A stretch of DNA of 64,000 bases from Prolixibacter denitrificans (GCF_003014495.1 NZ_PYGC01000009.1:99744-163743), one strand, 5' to 3'. Positions 8,476-17,208 are shown, counted from the first letter of the stretch. Notes: a model not told the origin generated them from the sequence alone. Numbers and translations are program-made.

Positions 8476-9309
8476 CTACAGATTAAACGTGAGTGACACA
8501 GACGGTGAATATCCTAACAGAGCATGGTGTGACACGGCCAGATCGGTTTGCAGAAAATTCCACCGGTAACCGAACCCGGCAGCATAACGCACCGGTTTGC
8601 CGGAAAGTCCCCCCCGCAGCGAGAAATGCTCGTGAGGTTGATAATCGAAACCACCGTGTAGTTTGTAATTCCCTTCCATATCGCCGGAAGTTCCCAGGTA
8701 AGTTTTCAGCTTATCACCCAACGGAAATCCAGCTCCAACTTTGAGTGCAACAGGTATGGAACGTTGGTTGAAGTTGGACTGTATGCCGGCACCAAACGGA
8801 TTGAACAAATGAATGCCCAACGTTTGCTTTCCCGGAAATTCATAACGGGCCCCCATCTCGAAAAGGAAAGTTCCTCTGATAGTTCCGTTTTCCGGAAAAT
8901 CCATCATGTAATAACTGAATTGCAACCCGCTCGATAACCGTGGCCCCAATTTTTTAGCAAATGCCAAACCAAACCGGCTTTCGTGGTAGCCGGTCATTCC
9001 TGTCTGCCAAACGCTCAATGCGAACGTACTTGTTTTGAGAGGCAAACAAACCGCACCCGACATTTCGGTAAAATCGTTCGTCAAATAAAGTTGCTGATAA
9101 TGCACCGCTGCCGATACGCTTTCCAATTCCGCTAATCCGGCCTGGTTGTAAAATGCTGCAAAGGGAGTTTCTAAAGTGACAGAGGCGCCACCAACTGAAA
9201 TGGAATAACTGTCTGAGTCCAAAAGATCGGTCTGAGCGAACAATGGTGTGGTCGAGAGAAGAAAGAAGCAAACAAAAAGGTTAAATGTCAGGTTTGTGGT
9301 TTGATGCAT
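8476..9309 (-). CDS. PorV/PorQ-like outer-membrane barrel protein
   Basis: The start chosen is the internal ATG at 9309, which gives 277 residues and a clean signal peptide MHQTTNLTF...LFAQ. The longer reading from 9363 would run through the purE terminator. After the signal comes SYSISVGGASVTLETPFAAFYNQAGLAELE (quoted in part: FAAFYNQAGLAEL), the typical opening of UPF0164/PorV-like barrels with the NPAG-like motif. The rest is amphipathic strands ending in SLTFNL. The role is likely outer-membrane, perhaps linked to type IX secretion or surface display; the exact function is unknown. Confidence 0.7.
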   Translation of the reverse strand: MHQTTNLTFNLFVCFFLLSTTPLFAQTDLLDSDSYSISVGGASVTLETPFAAFYNQAGLAELESVSAAVHYQQLYLTNDFTEMSGAVCLPLKTSTFALSVWQTGMTGYHESRFGLAFAKKLGPRLSSGLQFSYYMMDFPENGTIRGTFLFEMGARYEFPGKQTLGIHLFNPFGAGIQSNFNQRSIPVALKVGAGFPLGDKLKTYLGTSGDMEGNYKLHGGFDYQPHEHFSLRGGLSGKPVRYAAGFGYRWNFLQTDLAVSHHALLGYSPSVSLTFNL

Positions 9310-9334
9310 TCCAATTTTTGTCAACAAAAACGGG

Positions 9335-9372
9335 TGAAAAAAAGGCCGGTGGTTGCATAACAACCATCGGCC
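9335..9372 (-). terminator. Intrinsic terminator of purE
   Basis: On the minus strand a 12-bp stem (GGCCGATGGTTG with CAACCACCGGCC, one wobble pair) and a 5-nt loop are followed by seven T. It lies downstream of purE and upstream of the barrel-protein start, which supports the later start for that gene. Confidence 0.88.
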
Positions 9373-9424
9373 CCCTGAAAAACTATAAATAAGTTACGAA
9401 AAAAAGAGGAATGAAACCTAATAT

Positions 9425-9934
9425 TTAATTCGTTTTGTACTGGTACTTCACGGTAGCCAGTTCCTCATTTGCTTTCACAATTTTTTTCTTCAAATCGTTT
9501 TTAAACGCTTTGAAACTTTCCGCCAGTTCAGCATCGCCGGTAGCCATGATCTGAACAGCCAGAATCGCAGCATTGCGGGCTCCGTTCACTGCTACTGTTG
9601 CCACGGGAATACCGGGAGGCATTTGCACGATAGACAGAATGGAATCCCAACCGTCGAGGCTGGCTTTAATCGGTACCCCGATAACGGGTAACGTAGTCAT
9701 CGCAGCGATAACACCCGGCAAATGGGCAGCCATTCCGGCAGCAGCAATAATTACTTTAATTCCCCGATCGGCGGCATTGGTAGCAAATTTTTCCACTTCT
9801 TCCGGCGTACGGTGAGCCGAAAGCGCGTTCATTTCAAAAGGAATTCCGAATTCATCCAGAATCTTGGCAGCCCCTTCCATTACTGGCAAATCGGAGGTAC
9901 TACCCATAATGATACTAACCTTTGGTTCCATCAT
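9425..9934 (-). CDS. purE: N5-carboxyaminoimidazole ribonucleotide mutase (PurE, class I)
   Basis: The start is set at one of two adjacent ATGs (9934 or 9931), giving about 169 residues, the normal class I length; the open frame upstream is non-conserved and hydrophobic. The sequence begins PKVSIIMGSTSDLPVMEGA, with the CAIR-binding serine loop GSTSD. It continues with ALSAHRTPEEV, AAAGMAAHLPGV and a PPGIPVATVAV segment. It interconverts N5-CAIR and CAIR in purine synthesis. Confidence 0.95.
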   Translation of the reverse strand: MMEPKVSIIMGSTSDLPVMEGAAKILDEFGIPFEMNALSAHRTPEEVEKFATNAADRGIKVIIAAAGMAAHLPGVIAAMTTLPVIGVPIKASLDGWDSILSIVQMPPGIPVATVAVNGARNAAILAVQIMATGDAELAESFKAFKNDLKKKIVKANEELATVKYQYKTN

Positions 9935-10064
9935 TTTACTATTTATTGGTTGATTAATACAATTCAGAAATTGACCGGATAAAAATAACACCAAAAAATA
10001 GAAATGCATTAAAAATCTCTCACTTACTCGCAGCAAATATCCGTTACGAACGAAAAGAATTGAT

Positions 10065-10072
10065 TATCTTTG
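10065..10072 (+). promoter_or_regulatory. -7 element upstream of hpt
   Basis: TATCTTTG fits TAnnTTTG. A poor TTA lies about 18 nt upstream in place of TTTG. If used, the hpt leader would be about 200 nt. No riboswitch fold was recognised in 10080-10282. Confidence 0.45.
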
Positions 10073-10282
10073 TCCGGAAATTTCAAGCTTGTATTAAGGA
10101 GTTCTGAGGTTTGTTTATCCGGCCCTGGCGATTTGCCCGGGTTCTGTTTTTTCCGGCCGGTTTTTGGAAGAATGACTTGTCTTATTTTTTTCAAATTCAA
10201 CTCATCAACCGCCTAATCAAAAAGCAAATCGGATGGAACAATGGGGAAATCCTGATACCTTAAAAGGTTAACTGTAAGAAGA

Positions 10283-10825
10283 ATGAAACGGATTAAGCTC
10301 TGGGACAAAGAATTTGAAATTTCCATACCTGAGGGGAAAATTCAAGAGGCCATCCAAAAAATGGCCGACCAAATGAAAAGCGAACTGGAAGGGAAAGAAG
10401 TAGTTTTCCTCTGTATTCTGAACGGCTCCTTTATTTTCTCAGCTGACCTGATGAAAAAACTGGAATTGTTGGACGCTCAAATCACGTTCCTCAAGCTGGC
10501 CTCTTATTCAGGCACTCAATCAACGGGCAATTTGAAAGAATTGATTGGGCTGAATGAAGATTTGCAAGGCCGCAACGTAGTGATACTTGAGGACATTGTT
10601 GATAGTGGTTTTACCATTACCGATGTAGTGCGCCAGGTAAAAGAGAAAGGAGCTGCTGATGTAAAAGTGGCTACATTGCTCTTTAAACCGGACGCGCTGA
10701 AAACCGAAGCAAAACTGGATTACGTCGGGCTGGAAATCCCCAACGACTTCATCGTAGGTTATGGTCTTGATTACGACGGGCGCGGCCGTAACCTAAAAGA
10801 CATTTACACATTAGTACCTGACTAA
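10283..10825 (+). CDS. hpt: Hypoxanthine phosphoribosyltransferase
   Basis: A 180-residue type I phosphoribosyltransferase. The PRPP loop is VVILEDIVDSGFT (residues 98-110). LNGSFIFSADL near 45 and VGYGLDYDGRGRN near 153 match the HPRT family, including the Mg-binding Asp in YD. It salvages hypoxanthine (and usually guanine) to the nucleotide. It is followed by adenylate kinase 68 bp downstream, a common purine-metabolism pairing in Bacteroidota. Confidence 0.94.
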   Translation: MKRIKLWDKEFEISIPEGKIQEAIQKMADQMKSELEGKEVVFLCILNGSFIFSADLMKKLELLDAQITFLKLASYSGTQSTGNLKELIGLNEDLQGRNVVILEDIVDSGFTITDVVRQVKEKGAADVKVATLLFKPDALKTEAKLDYVGLEIPNDFIVGYGLDYDGRGRNLKDIYTLVPD

Positions 10826-10893
10826 AAAATAGTAACTTGTAAGCCGATGGACCTGACTTCCGGAAACCAAAACATCAATTAGATAAAAAGGAT

Positions 10894-11466
10894 ATGCTTA
10901 ACTTAGTTCTTTTTGGACCCCCCGGAGCGGGAAAAGGTACGCAGGCTGAATTTCTGGAAAAAAACTTCAACCTGATTCACATTTCCACGGGAGATCTGTT
11001 GCGCTCTGAAATTGCTGCCAAAACCGAACTCGGCATCGAAGCAAAGAAAAACATCGACAAGGGAGAATTGGTGCCCGATTCTGTGGTTGTCGACATGATT
11101 AAAGCAAAGCTTAATGCCCATCCTGCGGCACACGGATTTATATTTGACGGCTTCCCCCGGACTGTCGCACAGGCAAAGGCACTCGACCGGCTTTTGGAAG
11201 AGCATGGCACCGACTTGTCTGCGATGCTCTGCCTCCAGGTAGAAAACCAGGAACTGATTGACCGGCTGCTGAACAGAGGCTTGACCTCCGGTCGCTCTGA
11301 CGATCAGGATCGGTCGATCATCGAAAACCGGATTTCTGTGTATGAACACAAAACAGCACCGCTGATTGAATACTACAAAGCACAGGACAAATATGTTCCG
11401 GTAGAAGGCATGGGAACGATTGAGCAAATTGCCGACCGGCTGGCAAAGTCAGTTGAAGCGCTTTAA
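10894..11466 (+). CDS. adk: Adenylate kinase (short form)
   Basis: A 190-residue NMP kinase catalysing 2 ADP = ATP + AMP. The P-loop is GPPGAGKGTQ (residues 8-17), STGDLLR follows near 31, FDGFPRTVAQA near 84, and LTSGRSDDQD is in the lid region. The lid is the short type without zinc cysteines. It is probably co-transcribed with hpt and followed by a strong terminator. Confidence 0.95.
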   Translation: MLNLVLFGPPGAGKGTQAEFLEKNFNLIHISTGDLLRSEIAAKTELGIEAKKNIDKGELVPDSVVVDMIKAKLNAHPAAHGFIFDGFPRTVAQAKALDRLLEEHGTDLSAMLCLQVENQELIDRLLNRGLTSGRSDDQDRSIIENRISVYEHKTAPLIEYYKAQDKYVPVEGMGTIEQIADRLAKSVEAL

Positions 11467-11485
11467 CGAAAAAACACCAATAAGG

Positions 11486-11520
11486 AAGGCCGCTTTCGAA
11501 AAGGAAGGCGGCCTTTTTTT
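11486..11520 (+). terminator. Terminator after adk
   Basis: AAGGCCGC (11486-11493) pairs with GCGGCCTT (11508-11515), and the second arm runs into seven T. Confidence 0.85.
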
Positions 11521-11593
11521 GCTTTCCGGAAAACATTTTTCCTTTCTCGTGATACAAAGCGTAAATGCTTTTCGCATTGTCAAATTAAGGGTG

Positions 11594-11601
11594 TAATTTT
11601 G
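11594..11601 (+). promoter_or_regulatory. -7 element upstream of obgE
   Basis: TAATTTTG is an exact TAnnTTTG match, 22 nt before the start codon. A clear TTTG at 19-21 nt upstream is lacking. Confidence 0.5.
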
Positions 11602-11622
11602 TGCCCTCAACAGAGATAGAAT

Positions 11623-12615
11623 ATGGCAGGATCGAACTTCGTAGATTACGTTAAAATATTTTGCCGCTCAGGGAAAGGCGGTGCTGGTTCCAGTCACATG
11701 CGGCGGGAGAAATTTGTGCCCAAAGGCGGGCCCGATGGTGGCGATGGTGGCCGTGGCGGTCACGTGATTGTGCGTGGCAACGCCCAGATGTGGACCTTGC
11801 TGCACCTGAAGTTCCAGAAACATATTTTTGCCGGCCACGGCGAATCGGGCGGCAGACAAACCAGTACGGGCAAAGACGGTGAAGATGTCATCATCGAAGT
11901 GCCGCTGGGAACGGTTGCGAAGGATGCCGAAACCGGCGAAACCCTGTTTGAAATTACCAAAGACGGCGAAACGGGCTTTCTGGCTAAAGGTGGTCGCGGC
12001 GGATTGGGAAACGTGCATTTCAAATCGTCGACCAACCAAACGCCGAGGTATTCTCAACCCGGAGAAGATTACGAAGAACACTGGCGCATCCTGGAGCTAA
12101 AAGTGCTGGCCGACGTTGGTCTGGTTGGATTCCCCAGTGCAGGTAAATCAACGCTGCTTTCAGTGGTTTCGGCTGCCAAGCCAGAAATCGCCGAGTACCC
12201 GTTTACCACGCTGGTTCCCAACCTGGGGATTGTCGGCTACCGCGATAACCAATCGTTTGTGATGGCTGATATTCCTGGAATCATCGAAGGAGCCCACGAA
12301 GGGAAAGGCCTCGGTTTACGCTTCCTGCGCCATATCGAACGGAATTCCATGCTGCTGTTCATGGTTCCTGCCGACAGTGATGATCACCGGAAGGAATATG
12401 GCATTTTGCTGAACGAACTGGAAAAATACAATCCCGAATTACTGGATAAGGAACGTTTCCTGGTCATTTCCAAGAGCGATATGCTCGACGAGCAGTTGAT
12501 GGAAGAGATTGGCCATGAGCTGGAGGGAATCCCACACCTCTTCATCTCTTCGGTAACCGGAATGGGCATTATGGAGCTGAAAGACCAGATCTGGAAAACG
12601 CTAAACGGTTATTAA
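11623..12615 (+). CDS. obgE: GTPase Obg/CgtA
   Basis: A 330-residue essential GTPase that acts in large-subunit ribosome assembly and stress control. Residues 1-160 form the glycine-rich Obg domain, with [18 protein letters not shown] near 30. The G domain follows: G1 GFPSAGKST near 169, G3 [16 protein letters not shown] near 214, and G4-like SKSD near 284. There is no long acidic C-terminal tail, which is usual in this phylum. Confidence 0.95.
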   Translation: MAGSNFVDYVKIFCRSGKGGAGSSHMRREKFVPKGGPDGGDGGRGGHVIVRGNAQMWTLLHLKFQKHIFAGHGESGGRQTSTGKDGEDVIIEVPLGTVAKDAETGETLFEITKDGETGFLAKGGRGGLGNVHFKSSTNQTPRYSQPGEDYEEHWRILELKVLADVGLVGFPSAGKSTLLSVVSAAKPEIAEYPFTTLVPNLGIVGYRDNQSFVMADIPGIIEGAHEGKGLGLRFLRHIERNSMLLFMVPADSDDHRKEYGILLNELEKYNPELLDKERFLVISKSDMLDEQLMEEIGHELEGIPHLFISSVTGMGIMELKDQIWKTLNGY

Positions 12616-12714
12616 GTCGGAATACAAGCATTGCATAAACCGCGATTCTTCGTATTTTGGAGCAGTTCTAAATAAAAAATCCCCCTTTATAACGAATGTT
12701 ACAAAGAAATTCAC

Positions 12715-13404
12715 ATGGGTATTATTGAAACGCTTAATCAATGGGACACGGAGTTATTCCTCTACCTCAACAGCTTTCACAACAGCTTTTGGGATTACAC
12801 CATGACCCTTTTTACCCGGACGGAAATGTGGCTGCTTTTTTACCTGGTCATATTTATCACCATCATCCGGAAATACAAAAGAAAGTCACTGCTGGTTTTT
12901 TTGGTCATCACGCTGTTGATTATTCTGGCCGACCAGGGGTCCGGGATTTTGAAGCACGGCATCGAGCGACTAAGGCCGTCACACGATCCCTACGTGGCAC
13001 CATTGGCCCACAACTTCTTTAAAAAGGGAGGTTTGTACGGATTTGTATCGGCGCATGCCGCCAATTCCTTTGGCTTCGCTATCTTCTCTGTCCTGTTGTT
13101 CCGCAACCGGCTCTTCTCCTTTTTTATGATTACATGGTCACTCCTCATTGCTTCCACCCGCATTTACCTGGGCGTTCATTATCCCGGCGATATTTTGGGC
13201 GGGATGATTCTGGGTAGCCTCATTGGCTGGGGAATGTACCGACTGCTGTTATTTTTGGAAGTATTTATGCGGCCGCGTAAACCGGAATTCATTATTCCCC
13301 TCGAGAACAAACGGGTGTACAACATCATACTGGCTGCCTTTGTGGTGATTGGATTCTCGATGCTGGTTGTTAACTTTTTCCTCAAACACCACATGTTCGC
13401 CTAA
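12715..13404 (+). CDS. PAP2-family membrane phosphatase
   Basis: A 229-residue polytopic protein with five or six helices and the three PAP2 motifs: KHGIERLRPS (about 82-91), GFVSAHAANSFG (about 109-120), and a TRIYLGVHYPGDILGG segment (about 148-163) carrying catalytic Arg, His and Asp. Such enzymes dephosphorylate undecaprenyl diphosphate, phosphatidylglycerophosphate or related lipids on the outer face of the inner membrane. The substrate cannot be told. Its stop overlaps the next start (TAATG), so it is translationally coupled to the MutS-like gene. Confidence 0.88.
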   Translation: MGIIETLNQWDTELFLYLNSFHNSFWDYTMTLFTRTEMWLLFYLVIFITIIRKYKRKSLLVFLVITLLIILADQGSGILKHGIERLRPSHDPYVAPLAHNFFKKGGLYGFVSAHAANSFGFAIFSVLLFRNRLFSFFMITWSLLIASTRIYLGVHYPGDILGGMILGSLIGWGMYRLLLFLEVFMRPRKPEFIIPLENKRVYNIILAAFVVIGFSMLVVNFFLKHHMFA

Positions 13405-15215
13405 TGAGTCAACCCGCCGAAAAGATTTACCAGGAGAGACAACAAAAGTTTGAACAGGAACTGACCGTAACCAACAAATGGTTGCGGTTGTTGTCGTTTC
13501 TTCGTCTGATTGTTTTTATGGGCGGTTTGATTCTGCTCTACCAGCTCCGGATGGCGTCGCCATTGCTCATCGTAGGGCTGGCCATCGTGTTGATCGCTAC
13601 CTTTCTTTTCCTGATGAAACGATACTCCGAACTTTCGGAGGTCAGGCAAATGCAGGAGAATTACATCGAAGTCAACCACAACGAATTGAAAGCGCTTGGT
13701 TTCGATTTTTCGCCGTTTGGGCCGGGAAACGAGTACAAACAATCAGAGCATCCCTATTCCTTCGATCTGGACCTCTTCGGTGAATTTTCCCTCTTCCGGA
13801 TGTTGAACCGGACGACCACTTCGGTGGGAAGCCGGCGGCTGGCCAGCTGGCTGCAGAACATGATGCTTTCGCCGGAAAAAATCAAAGCCCGGCAGGACGC
13901 GGTCAGGGAGCTGACAGAGAAACTTTCGTGGCGACAAACCTTTTCGGCCAGTGCCATGCTCTATCACGAAGATGATGCGCACATCGAGACCATTAAAAAC
14001 TGGAAGGATATTGAGGTAAAGTTCCCGGGCGAAACGTTTTTCCGGATAGCCGGCATCGTTGTTCCCTTGCTCACCCTGGTTGCCATTGGGCTGCTCATTG
14101 CCGGTGAGATTACCTTCGGCCAGTACATGCTTACTTTTTACCTGCAATGGATCCTGTTTGGAATTCGCAGTAAAGTGCTAGCGTTTTTCTTCGACAACTT
14201 TGGAAAGAACTCAGCGCTCTTAAATAAGTACCGGAAACTCTTCGATTTAATCGAGAACGAAACATTCGCTGCCGCAGAAACCCAAGCCATCCGCCAGTTG
14301 CTTATTTCGCCGCGAAAGGCAAGCACTGAAATAAAAAGCCTGAATAAGACTATCAAGCTTTTCGAAGCACGGCTCAACATGATCACCGTATTTGTGTTTA
14401 ACTCCATTTTCATGTGGGACATCAACTGCAGCCTGGCGTTGTTGAAATGGCACCGGCGAAATGCCACGTTGCTGCCACAGTGGCTCCAGGCAGCTGAGCA
14501 GTTCGATGCACTGAACAGCCTGGCGAACTTTGCGTACAACCGACCGTCAACGAATTTCCCTGTCCCGGAGAATGACGGCCATGCATTAAATGCAACATTG
14601 GTCGGTCACCCGTTGATTCCGGAAACCGAGCGAATCGACAATGATTTTCAGATTGACGGAAACGGTGAGTTCGTCATCATTACCGGGGCCAACATGGCCG
14701 GGAAGAGCACCTTCCTGCGCACCGTGGGCGTGAACCTGGTGCTAGCGATGGCCGGAGCGCCGGTTTGCGCGAAAGAGTTCCGCTTTACGCCCATGCCGCT
14801 CTACAGCCACATGCGCACCGACGATGACCTGGGACGGCACGAATCGTACTTCTTTGCCGAGCTGAAAAAACTGAAAGTTATCCTGGAAGCCCTGAAAGAG
14901 AAAGGGAAAATCTTCATCATTCTGGATGAAATCCTGCGGGGCACCAACTCGGAAGATAAACTCAGCGGCTCCATCCAATACCTGGAACAACTGATCCTGG
15001 AAGGCGGCATGGGGATTATTGCCACCCACGACTTGAAGCTGACCGAGCTGCACGAAAAGCACCCAAAAACGTTGCGCAACCAATGCTTCGAGGTGAACCT
15101 TTCTTCCGAAGGACTCACCTTCGACTACAAGCTATACGAGGGTGTGACCCGTACGATGAACGCCACTTTCCTGATGCGGCAGATGGGGATTATTCCCGGC
15201 AACGGCCAGTCATAA
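13404..15215 (+). CDS. Membrane-anchored MutS-like ATPase
   Basis: A 603-residue MutS-superfamily protein lacking the N-terminal mismatch-recognition domain. Two hydrophobic helices sit at about residues 30-72, so it is probably tethered to the membrane. The lever/core region follows, then the ABC-type ATPase: Walker A TGANMAGKSTFLRTVG near 428 and Walker B IFIILDEILRGTNSEDK near 505. The C-terminus is LMRQMGIIPGNGQS. The role is unknown; it is not the canonical mismatch-repair MutS. Fragments of its last codons recur at 17385 and 21134, which is unusual. Confidence 0.85.
   Translation: MSQPAEKIYQERQQKFEQELTVTNKWLRLLSFLRLIVFMGGLILLYQLRMASPLLIVGLAIVLIATFLFLMKRYSELSEVRQMQENYIEVNHNELKALGFDFSPFGPGNEYKQSEHPYSFDLDLFGEFSLFRMLNRTTTSVGSRRLASWLQNMMLSPEKIKARQDAVRELTEKLSWRQTFSASAMLYHEDDAHIETIKNWKDIEVKFPGETFFRIAGIVVPLLTLVAIGLLIAGEITFGQYMLTFYLQWILFGIRSKVLAFFFDNFGKNSALLNKYRKLFDLIENETFAAAETQAIRQLLISPRKASTEIKSLNKTIKLFEARLNMITVFVFNSIFMWDINCSLALLKWHRRNATLLPQWLQAAEQFDALNSLANFAYNRPSTNFPVPENDGHALNATLVGHPLIPETERIDNDFQIDGNGEFVIITGANMAGKSTFLRTVGVNLVLAMAGAPVCAKEFRFTPMPLYSHMRTDDDLGRHESYFFAELKKLKVILEALKEKGKIFIILDEILRGTNSEDKLSGSIQYLEQLILEGGMGIIATHDLKLTELHEKHPKTLRNQCFEVNLSSEGLTFDYKLYEGVTRTMNATFLMRQMGIIPGNGQS
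15162..15199 (+). repeat. 38-bp direct repeat, copy A (3' end of mutS-like gene)
   Basis: These 38 bases, encoding ATFLMRQMGIIPG, recur without a mismatch at 21134-21171, 6 kb away and in the same orientation. A diverged copy lies at 17385-17411. Copy A is the functional gene end. Confidence 0.9.
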
Positions 15216-15226
15216 AAGCGAGACGA

Positions 15227-15586
15227 CTACGCCTCGCCCTTCTCTATTTTTTCCTTGATTAGTTGCTCCACCTCGTCGAGTTGTTCGAGCGGGATGGAAT
15301 TGAGCATCCGGGTGAGGTCGATGACTTTATCGGAGCGTTTTATTTTATTGAGCGGATGCTCCGCATCGACCTGCGTGTTTTTGTCGGGCGTCCACTCATA
15401 GAAGTCGTTGGGCGTGCAGCGCAGGAGCACGCAGAGCCGTTCGATTTCGCGAAGGTTGAGCCGGGCCACCTTGTTCTTTTTAACCCGTGTGGCAAAATTA
15501 TCGGAGAAGCCCGCATTTTTCAGGTAAGTGAAAGGCCGGGCAATGCCTCTTGCCTTAAAAATCCGTTCGAAGTTGTAGATTAGCAT
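15227..15586 (-). CDS. XRE-family helix-turn-helix regulator
   Basis: The start at 15586 (MLIYNFERIFKARGI) gives 119 residues; the frame is open nine codons further but without conserved character. Residues 1-65 look like a Cro/C1-type HTH: the stretch FTYLKNAGFSDNFATRV is the recognition region, and IERLCVLLRCTPNDFYEW is the typical end of the fold. The C-terminal half is charged, with a short helix (LEQLDEVEQLIKEKIEKGEA). It probably binds DNA. The 21-bp periodic array immediately upstream is an obvious candidate target. It is convergent with the mutS-like gene, 11 bp from its stop. Confidence 0.75.
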   Translation of the reverse strand: MLIYNFERIFKARGIARPFTYLKNAGFSDNFATRVKKNKVARLNLREIERLCVLLRCTPNDFYEWTPDKNTQVDAEHPLNKIKRSDKVIDLTRMLNSIPLEQLDEVEQLIKEKIEKGEA

Positions 15587-15643
15587 AGGTTTGGGTTTGA
15601 ATAACCTACACAAGTTAGGCGATTTACCGCTTATTAAAAAAAT

Positions 15644-15853
15644 AAAACACTTCTTTCTGTTCTGCTATTCATTTTTATGACTTTACTTCTCGCGTATCTT
15701 TTTCAACCTACCGTGTATCTTACATTTTCCTTCGTTCTTCTATGATTTCCATACGTGCTTATTGTATTGCTACCCGTTCTTATTATTCCTCTGCTCGTTC
15801 TTGTTAGTTAACTTACTCTCGTTACTACAAAGTTTATCGTGTTTTCTTGATTG
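15644..15853. repeat. Degenerate direct-repeat array in strict 21-bp phase
   Basis: A CG followed by a T-rich core (consensus CGTKCTTAT, preceded by pyrimidines) occurs at 15691, 15712, 15733, 15754, 15775, 15796 and 15838. All are exact multiples of 21 bp apart. The slot at 15817 holds a weak variant (TCTCGTTAC), and the slots before 15691 hold weaker ones (CATTTTTAT at 15670, ACTTCTTTC at 15649). The plus strand is pyrimidine-rich throughout. Twenty-one bases is two helical turns, so all sites face one side of the DNA. It begins about 60 bp upstream of the XRE gene start. No credible ORF crosses it. The rest of this 460-bp spacer (15854-16050) shows nothing I recognise. Confidence 0.75.
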
Positions 15854-16050
15854 CCGGGATTGGATGGTCGTTTTCTTGGCAGGGATGGTTGTTTGGGTAT
15901 GCGGGAGGTGGAATAGGGGAAAAGTACCAAATGATATCGAGACTTAGCACCACACTTTAATTGCCCAGCAATAGGCAGAAAAGCAACTTGCGTTCATATT
16001 CATCGTATCAAAGCATAGCCCCGCGTTATACAAAATATTGGTAAGCGCAA

Positions 16051-16437
16051 TTATCTAATAGTATCACTTACCATAGTACTGTCACTGTTTTCAGATCTAA
16101 TATTTTGTTCAATTAATCTATTGTAGTTTTCAATCATAATCTCTTTTTTCGTCTTATACCCCGTCCTTGCTTTATAAATGCTGAATGCTATATAAAAGAC
16201 TACAAACGTCAACACTATTGCTATGTAAATTTTACCTAAAGTCTTAGAAAACAATTCCACACCCTCAACCTTGTAATTAACTATCAAAATAATTAGGGAA
16301 ACAAGCGATATAATTCCTATAAGAATTATTCCTCCATACAGTAGTGGGTTCGACGAATTCAAATCCTCAAGTAATAAAAATCCCATAAGACAAATTGCAA
16401 ACCCCAAAGAAGCTAATAGCGAAGCAAATTTTTTCAT
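16051..16437 (-). CDS. Small three-helix membrane protein, unknown function
   Basis: A 128-residue protein I do not recognise. Three hydrophobic segments lie at about residues 4-22, 33-54 and 68-88. A charged, mostly helical cytoplasmic tail follows (YKTKKEIMIENYNRLIEQ...). The DNA is clearly AT-richer than the flanking housekeeping genes. It lies 76 bp downstream of the HEPN-like gene on the same strand and may be expressed with it. Confidence 0.6.
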   Translation of the reverse strand: MKKFASLLASLGFAICLMGFLLLEDLNSSNPLLYGGIILIGIISLVSLIILIVNYKVEGVELFSKTLGKIYIAIVLTFVVFYIAFSIYKARTGYKTKKEIMIENYNRLIEQNIRSENSDSTMVSDTIR

Positions 16438-16513
16438 AACCTAGGTCTCTTCTTGTTGTTCTTCTCCATATTTTATCCCAATACTTATTATTCCAAACGG
16501 TTGTGTGTTGTTT

Positions 16514-16954
16514 CTACTTTTTTAGTTTATTATTTTCTTTTCTAATGATGTCTGCTAGTCCGTCAATATTTTCAGTTAACTGCCACGCTCTTTCGATATA
16601 AAGAAGAACATCTGTATCCATAAGATTATTTTTCTCTAAAATCGTTTCATCTAATAGATCAACAAAAAGAGCATATATATTATGAGTTATATAATTTCTC
16701 TGCCTGGAAATATCTTTGAGTATCATTATCGTATTTTTACTCAGAATGTGATTGGTCTCAGCAAGATCAATTAATGAACCTAATGTCGCTCTATTGAATT
16801 TACCTTTTACATTATGGTTCTTTAAGAGGATAATTAATTCGGCTTCGAGCTTACCTGATGCTAATGTAACTCTCCCCAATTCTGAGGTAAATTCTTCTGA
16901 CTCGTTAAGTAATTTGTAAAACTCTAATCCTTTTTTGGGTTCTCCTAAGTACAT
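16514..16954 (-). CDS. HEPN-like helical protein, unknown function
   Basis: A 146-residue, almost entirely helical protein. The only recognisable motif is SRQRNYITHNIYALF at about residues 84-97, in which R86-N87-xxx-H91 matches the RX4-6H signature of HEPN ribonucleases. HEPN proteins are common RNA-cleaving toxins and defence effectors, but a single short motif is weak evidence. A plain structural protein is possible. No nucleotidyltransferase-type antitoxin lies next to it. The AT-rich composition suggests transfer. Confidence 0.55.
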   Translation of the reverse strand: MYLGEPKKGLEFYKLLNESEEFTSELGRVTLASGKLEAELIILLKNHNVKGKFNRATLGSLIDLAETNHILSKNTIMILKDISRQRNYITHNIYALFVDLLDETILEKNNLMDTDVLLYIERAWQLTENIDGLADIIRKENNKLKK

Positions 16955-17138
16955 TCTTTATCAGGGATTTAAATCACACACAACTAGTGTGTATGTGCAT
17001 TGTTCTTATTTTTCTTAATCGGTATACAACTTGTGCTTATACCTGCATATGGGGATGTATTGTGTACCTACTATGTTGCATCAAGAAGTAAGCAGTAATG
17101 GGTTTTAATTTCGAAGTTTCTTCCACGAAGAGCTTCAC

Positions 17139-17180
17139 GCCAATGAAATTAGCGTTTTTTATCGTTAATCAAAAGTTGGG
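17139..17180 (+). repeat. Dispersed intergenic repeat, copy 1
   Basis: The core GAAATTAGCGTTTTTTATCG plus TTAATCAAAA is shared, with few differences, with 25629-25660 and in shorter form with 20969-20990. All copies are intergenic. The rest of 16955-17138 shows only an imperfect GGTATA...TATACC inverted repeat near 17020. Confidence 0.6.
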
Positions 17181-17208
17181 AAATCAGGTGCATTCTCGAC
17201 AAGTTATT

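Noticed and set aside
15644..15853. CRISPR array
   Set aside because: Units are 21 bp in total, strongly degenerate and without distinct spacers, and there are no cas genes.
15762..15947. Leucine-rich 61-codon plus-strand ORF across the repeat array
   Set aside because: It results from the pyrimidine-rich composition, has no ribosome-binding site and no conserved character.
16440..17050. Integron-type attC sites between the two AT-rich genes
   Set aside because: TATAAC/GTATAC-like motifs occur near the gene ends, but no paired R/L boxes of proper spacing could be built, and there is no integron integrase.
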